64,000 nucleotides of DNA. Source: Falciphora oryzae. Its lineage: Eukaryota > Ascomycota > Sordariomycetes > Magnaporthales > Magnaporthaceae. How positions within the stretch are numbered: position 1 is the stretch's first letter; each line of letters starts with the position of its first letter. This document shows, piece after piece, positions 58,936 through 64,000 of this stretch. The stretch covers positions 419,277 through 483,276 of the forward strand of contig JNVV01000002.1 of the NCBI GenBank assembly GCA_000733355.1, written 5' to 3'. Both the position numbers and the translations under genes were made by a program. The notes beneath the pieces are model-generated. The model did no database searches and had not been told where the DNA came from. It was given only the letters and a program-made list of their open reading frames with translations.

Positions 58936-61900
58936 CCGCACCGCAGCGCAGGACGGACCACCACAAACCAACCCTTGAAATCGGGTATGCTGGTGCCCGA
59001 AAGCTGGTCTCCGAGGCTATTTTTGAGCTGGCCTGCGCGACCTTGGCAATTTATCCCGCAGAAGGGAGGGGACAAACAGGTAGGCAGGAGGGAACCAGTC
59101 CGTCTGCATGGGTCGAACAAGGTTGAGCAGCCGAGGCGAGGTCAACGACCTCGAGTCCTGGCTGGTAAAGGGCAGAAGAATCATTCAAGTGTGTGTGTGA
59201 CAATCGGGATCTTTTCTTCGCCTACCTATTCATTATCATTCACACCCACACTTCCAGCCAAGGAAATTCGATCCAGGGATGATGGATGGATGGATGGGAA
59301 ACAAGCGAGCGGGGGAACCCAAGGAATGTGTTAAAGTTCCGTAATTACCGTCCGTCTGGCTTTTGCTTTGCCAAAAAGAAACAAAACAAAAAAAAAAAAC
59401 GAACAAGAAAAATTAAACATGTTGATATTGACGAGGGGACAATGACGATGACAGTCTGATTGGGCAGAGCAGACGGACAACAGAAAGCTGCGAGGATCGT
59501 CTGGTCCGCCGCTAATTTCCTTAGCGGACCACCCGAGAGTAAGAAAGAAATAGAAAAAAAACTCGGACCAGCAAATAGGAACGGCGGGTTGGATCTCCTT
59601 GGGGAGAAAATCAAAGACCAAAGATCTCGTGGCAACCAAGCCGAGCGCCCGCGGCACGCATCCCGGCCCCAATCACCGACGGCTCCAGAGGGGTGGTGAT
59701 CGGTGGCGCTCGGGGAGAGGCTCAAAGCGCCCAGGGGGTAGGTAGGCAGGGGAGATGGTGTGTGGTGGTGGCGGGTGCCCGGGCGGACGGGCGGGAGATG
59801 CTGCTGGCTGGTGCTCTTCTGTCCAATTTGGCGGTCGGTGGTCTGTCCCGCTTCATCTGCAAGCCAAGATGCGCGTCCTTGCTTTTGTGGCGACGGCATC
59901 GTGTGGGCTGAACCAGTTGGTCAAGAGACAGAGAGAAAAGGGGTGATGTGATGGAGGTGAGCTGCACAGTCGATCGATACTGTGCCCAGCATGGCTGGGG
60001 CCTCCCTCCTCTGTAACCACCACGCCCCTAGGGGTGTCTGTGTCTGTGTACCTCGAAAAGCCGGGAAATGCATGTATCGATGATCGCTGCGGTTGATTGG
60101 CCGGAAGGTCCCGAGATTTGAGACTGGCGAGATGCAATATTTGCTGCAAGATGTCGGAGTTGCTGTTTCTTTTTTTCGTCTCATCATTTATTTCACCCAT
60201 GGGACAAGGCGGGAACAGGAATGGGAAAATCGGGACAAGTCTTCCCCTGATCGGCACAAGCTCAGTGATACCAGCGTGCGAATCTCTACCGGGTCGGATT
60301 ACACCTTGTCGTGGTCAGTAAACAAAAGAAGGAAAGGAGAGGCAAGGCAGCGCTGCAGCACAAACATCCCGGGCACTCTTTTGTCTGCTGTCGGCGGTCC
60401 GGACTCTCTTGTCGTGCCTGGGAGTTGGGAGCGAGGATGGATACCAGACATCATTCCTCAAACGAGGAAGCCAATAAGACGAAAGCACAGGTAAACATCA
60501 CGCAGCCATGGATGCCCATTGGGTGGCGGGGACCAGCACTCGACCCAAGCATCGGCACCGGTTCAGCTCAAGCCCTTTCCGCCCAGGCATGCTATGCACG
60601 CATGTTTTGTCTTTTGTTGATGTGCTTGGGTTGCATGCCCGCAAGTCGAACAGACGCCCGCCGCCAGCCACACTCAGGGCCGGAACGCCCACGGCGTCGG
60701 GACTCGAAAGAGTAGGCACAAAAGAAGGGGGACTTGTGTGATGTTTTGCTGGCCGCCACCAACGCGGCGCACACGACAAACCCCGCGATTCCCAACCGCA
60801 CACACGAACCAGACATATGTACCATGTTAGGGGGGCATTTTCCGACTAGCTCGGTTTTGGTTGTGCATGTATCTGCCAGCCGAAGGCACCCCAGCCGCGC
60901 GGATGGAGAGGGGACACACACACACATATATACAGATCACGCACACATACCACACGCACACTGTGAGATGAGACGAAGGTGATGTGCCAAAACTGGCGCG
61001 TGTGATGATGCCGGATGCCAACTTCGCGCGCATGCATGCGAGGGCCCTTCTCTAGCCCCGAGCCGAGTCGTCAGCAGTCAGAAAAACAAAAGTGAGAAGA
61101 GATACAACAAATGTACATGGCAATAGCGGGCAGCTGCGCTTCTGCAGGCAGGCGCCCTGTGTCACATCACACAAAACGAAACACAAAGCCAGCCATTTTT
61201 TTTTCTTCTTTCTTTAGTCGCCCCGATGATGGCGGCGGCCGTGGCGGACGGCGGGCGGGACGGCAAGAGAAATATCCCAAGTAGCGTGGTCGCACACCTA
61301 GAACGGATCAACCAAACAAGAACAACGGGCGGGATCCGGCAAAGGCGACAGGCTGCCGTGTTGCCCGTTTTCCCCGATCTACAACCTCAAGGGGGCACGT
61401 CTCTGATCGGGAATGGATCGAACTCTCCAACTCCCCATGTTCAATATCCCATGGTTTTCATTCCTGCTTTTCCCGAATGCCCTAAACGCTAATACTAAGA
61501 AAAGAAAAGCATAAAAAAATAAAATAAAAATAAAAAGATTGGCAGGGCGAAAACGAAAGCAACCAAAGCAAGCCACCAGCCTCCAGCTGCCGCCGCCGCT
61601 TGCTGCATTGTCGATCTTGTTGAGATTTTCGTGCGACAGGCCGTGGGTGGCTCTCCATGCCACTGGACAACGAAGAAAGAGACTCGAAGAAAACGGAGGG
61701 GCGTGCGTATGCGGCTCAATTGGCAGAGGGAAACGAAAAATGCGCCCCAATGTTTCGCAGCGCGCGCACGGGCACACAGCCTTTCCCTTTCATGTTCCCT
61801 TTACTCCTGCGCTTGTAAACGGGCTCAAGAAAAAACGACGACTCCCAGGTTTTCGAACCAGTACGACAAAGACGGTTGGGGAATCCAACAAGAAAAAGGA

Positions 61901-63161
61901 AGAGGGAATACAACCAAAAGCCTACTGCGTAAGCTCGTGTCGAAAAGAAAAAGAAAAAAAAAGAAAAAAAAAAACTCACATGGCCATACCACATGGGGAT
62001 TCACACGCTGCCGATCGGCCTCTTCTCGGCCCAAGGCCCGGCCGTCGGGATCCCTCCCCCGGTCCGCCCTCATCAGCCCAACCATGGCCCCCCGGGAAAA
62101 ACGGGCATTGGGACATGCGAGAATCCCATCATCCCATCTCGGTCGGCTGGCTGGCTGGCGCCTAAAAAGAAAGCACCGGTCCCCTGGCGGCCCGACCACC
62201 AGCAACGGCACGACGAGGGGGATGCAACGCAACGCTGGTGGGATTGTCTTTGCGGCGCATCTCCGTGTAACCTGCTGCTAGGCTCGCTGCAGGATGCGAA
62301 GCCATGGACATACATCACATACAAGTGTGTCCCTGTCCTCAGTTCGACGAAAGAAAACAAAGCCCCAGCCAAATCCATCCGGCAAGGGGTAACCACATCC
62401 AGTATTCCGCCGGAGGCAGCCCAGCGAGCGCTGCCTTGCCCTGCTAGCCTGGCCAGCTACCCTGAACCAGGGCCCAGAGCGGCGGCCGGTCCCAAGCCAC
62501 GCCGATCCGCGTCGACTTTGACAGGCGGACGGACAGACACGACGGTGACGCGCCTGCGCGGGACCGAACCACCACACCACGCAATCTATCCTATCCATCC
62601 TGACACACGCCCCCGTCCCCGCGCTAGACCTAGCACCCGGCAGCCATGCGCCCCCTTTTTTTTTAGCCTCACCCTCGCTGGCGCCCTGCGATGCCCTACC
62701 CTGCCCTGTCCTTCCGTTTTCTGCCACTTGCATCGAGCCCGGACCGTGAACAAAACAGAGCAGAGACTCGGGTTTGAGACGATATGCCCTATCCCCAAGG
62801 GAAAAAAAACCACCATGTAATGTAATCCGGGCAGGCAACGTGATATCGCGAGCAGGACGATGGAAGCAAATGATACCATGTCGTACGCGTAAAACAAAAG
62901 AAAACAATATTAAACAAATACGGGGCGGAAATATTGACAAAGAATAAGTGAGACAAAAGCATACGTCTCACCAATGCTATTTTGTTAGTGTACCAGACCC
63001 GAAGAAAACCACCATTCCGGGAAGCTCCCCCTTCAACCCCAAAGCTGGGGTGGGCTTCGGAAGCGTCAACCGAGGAAAGGTGCACAAAAGAAGAAAACCA
63101 CCGACACAAGCCACCTCGCGATCCGTTCATCAAGCACGGGGTACGTACCAAGAACAGAGTG

Positions 63162-63190
63162 AAAAAAAAAAAAAAAAAAAAAAAAAAAAA
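63162..63190 (+). repeat. Poly(A) run, 29 nt
   Basis: Longest homopolymer in the window. No retroelement-like sequence precedes it. Confidence 0.9.
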
Positions 63191-64000
63191 CGAAAGACAA
63201 GAAATCTCCGATTGCCCATAGCGTCTGGTACAAAAGACGTGCCTACATTAGCCGAGTCAATAGGCCGTCCCCTACATTAGGCAAATGGTGTGGGCAGTGT
63301 AGACACCACTACAAGGTGGCACCACAAGGTGGAATAGGATTTTGCTTGCGGCTCGTTTGCTCCGCACCGTCCGTGAGCAAAGACGACGCGCTCGCCGGCA
63401 AGGAGCGAGGCCACTTGCTGCTGCTACTGATACACCTGCCTTGTAAGGGCTTCAGGAGCCTCTTGGACAAGTTGCTGCCGCTTGTTATGCTCGCATTCGG
63501 GGGAAACGATCTAGGTGTAGCTGTCTGGATGATCTCCCTGCCTTGCGGGCATAACAAATTGGTAGCAACTTGCCTAAAGGTCCATAAACAAACGAGGGGA
63601 ACTTTTCTCCAAACAAAAACAAAGGGGTTGGGGGCCGGTGAAGCTTTCACATGCTCATCCTCAGCGTTGCAATACACAACGAGACCCCGTCGATTAGAAA
63701 AAAAAAAAGAAAAAAAAAAAGCCAGCACTGGTAGTTGGCGCCCTTATCAACAAACCCAATTATACACTCCAGCACCGAAAGCGAGAACACATGAAGCATT
63801 TGGCCCCCCTCCCCGCATCGTCGTGTTGCTCGCAAATGGCTCGTCCATGAACCCCTGAGCACGGCGAGGCAAGAAATCCAAAGCCCGTAAACAAAGCGCT
63901 TCCAGAAGCAAGCCGACGGGTCGGCGAGGGAGACGCCGACATTCCGAGCGAGCTTTTGTTGCTCGGTGCTTCCCTCGACGACCCCTCCGACACTCTCGTT

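Larger units (their letters stand above)
54551..64000. other. Gene-free right end of the window
   Basis: About 9.4 kb without a supported gene on either strand. It holds homopolymer runs (T18 at 55008, T25 at 57676, A29 at 63162), a CA/CATA repeat at 58883-58935 and GC-rich stretches with short open frames. Frames over 200 codons (58194-59120 minus, 61993-62820 plus, 62278-62940 minus, 61539-62281 plus) run through simple sequence or lack any domain. The last 140 bp read openly in several minus frames and could be the edge of a gene outside the window, but I cannot assign it. Confidence 0.5.

Noticed and set aside
58194..59120. 308-codon minus frame
   Set aside because: A large part is Cys/Val repeats from the CA microsatellite; no domain.
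1..64000. CRISPR arrays, insertion sequences, rRNA genes, telomere repeats
   Set aside because: No spaced direct-repeat array, transposase frame, 5S/18S/28S signature or TTAGGG array was seen.
63860..64000. Possible gene edge on the minus strand at the right end
   Set aside because: Several frames are open for the last 140 bp but none is recognisable; too short to call.

Overview
This is nuclear DNA from a filamentous ascomycete. The genes carry short introns (about 65-125 bp) with GT...AG ends and CTAAC/CTAAT-like branch points, GC-rich third codon positions, and pyrimidine-rich leaders. The products match the fungal forms of their families. The whole set looks most like a Sordariomycete (Sordariales/Chaetomiaceae-like). 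That placement is inference from composition and gene style, not from a database match. I see no bacterial-style operon, CRISPR array, insertion sequence, tRNA or rRNA gene.

Eleven protein genes are supported, about one per 6 kb, which is sparse for a fungus. From left to right they are: the 5' part of a membrane-anchored Msc7-type aldehyde dehydrogenase (-, runs off the left edge); a Dnf1-type phospholipid flippase (-); GCN5 histone acetyltransferase (+); a tiny four-exon Cys-rich CxxC protein (-); a CANIN-domain, SMC5/6-loader-like protein (+); V-ATPase subunit E (-); a divergent intronless kinase-like gene (+); a NIPA/DUF803-type magnesium transporter (+); a Tsp3-like tetraspanin (-); the MADS-box factor Mcm1 (+); a Ctr copper transporter (-); and an Azf1-like C2H2 regulator (-). 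That list is twelve entries; one of them, the Cys-rich gene, rests on hand-built splicing and is less certain than the other eleven.

Large stretches hold no gene I can support: 6.9-11.8 kb, 27.8-36.6 kb, 37.6-42.9 kb, 43.6-49.1 kb and 50.7-64.0 kb. They contain promoter-like pyrimidine tracts, homopolymer runs, CA and trinucleotide microsatellites, and open frames caused by strand skew. The longest deserts flank the genes for transcription regulators and regulated membrane proteins (mcm1, azf1, tsp3, ctr), which would fit long 5' leaders or large control regions.

The genes do not form one pathway. They mix membrane biology (flippase, V-ATPase, Mg and Cu transport, tetraspanin), chromatin and transcription (GCN5, Mcm1, Azf1-like) and genome maintenance (CANIN). 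The least ordinary items are the Cys-rich micro-gene at 13950-14374, the divergent kinase-like gene at 20155-21354, and the 550-codon open frame with upstream CCAAT repeats at 27997-29809. I do not see convincing evidence of a complete new multi-gene system.
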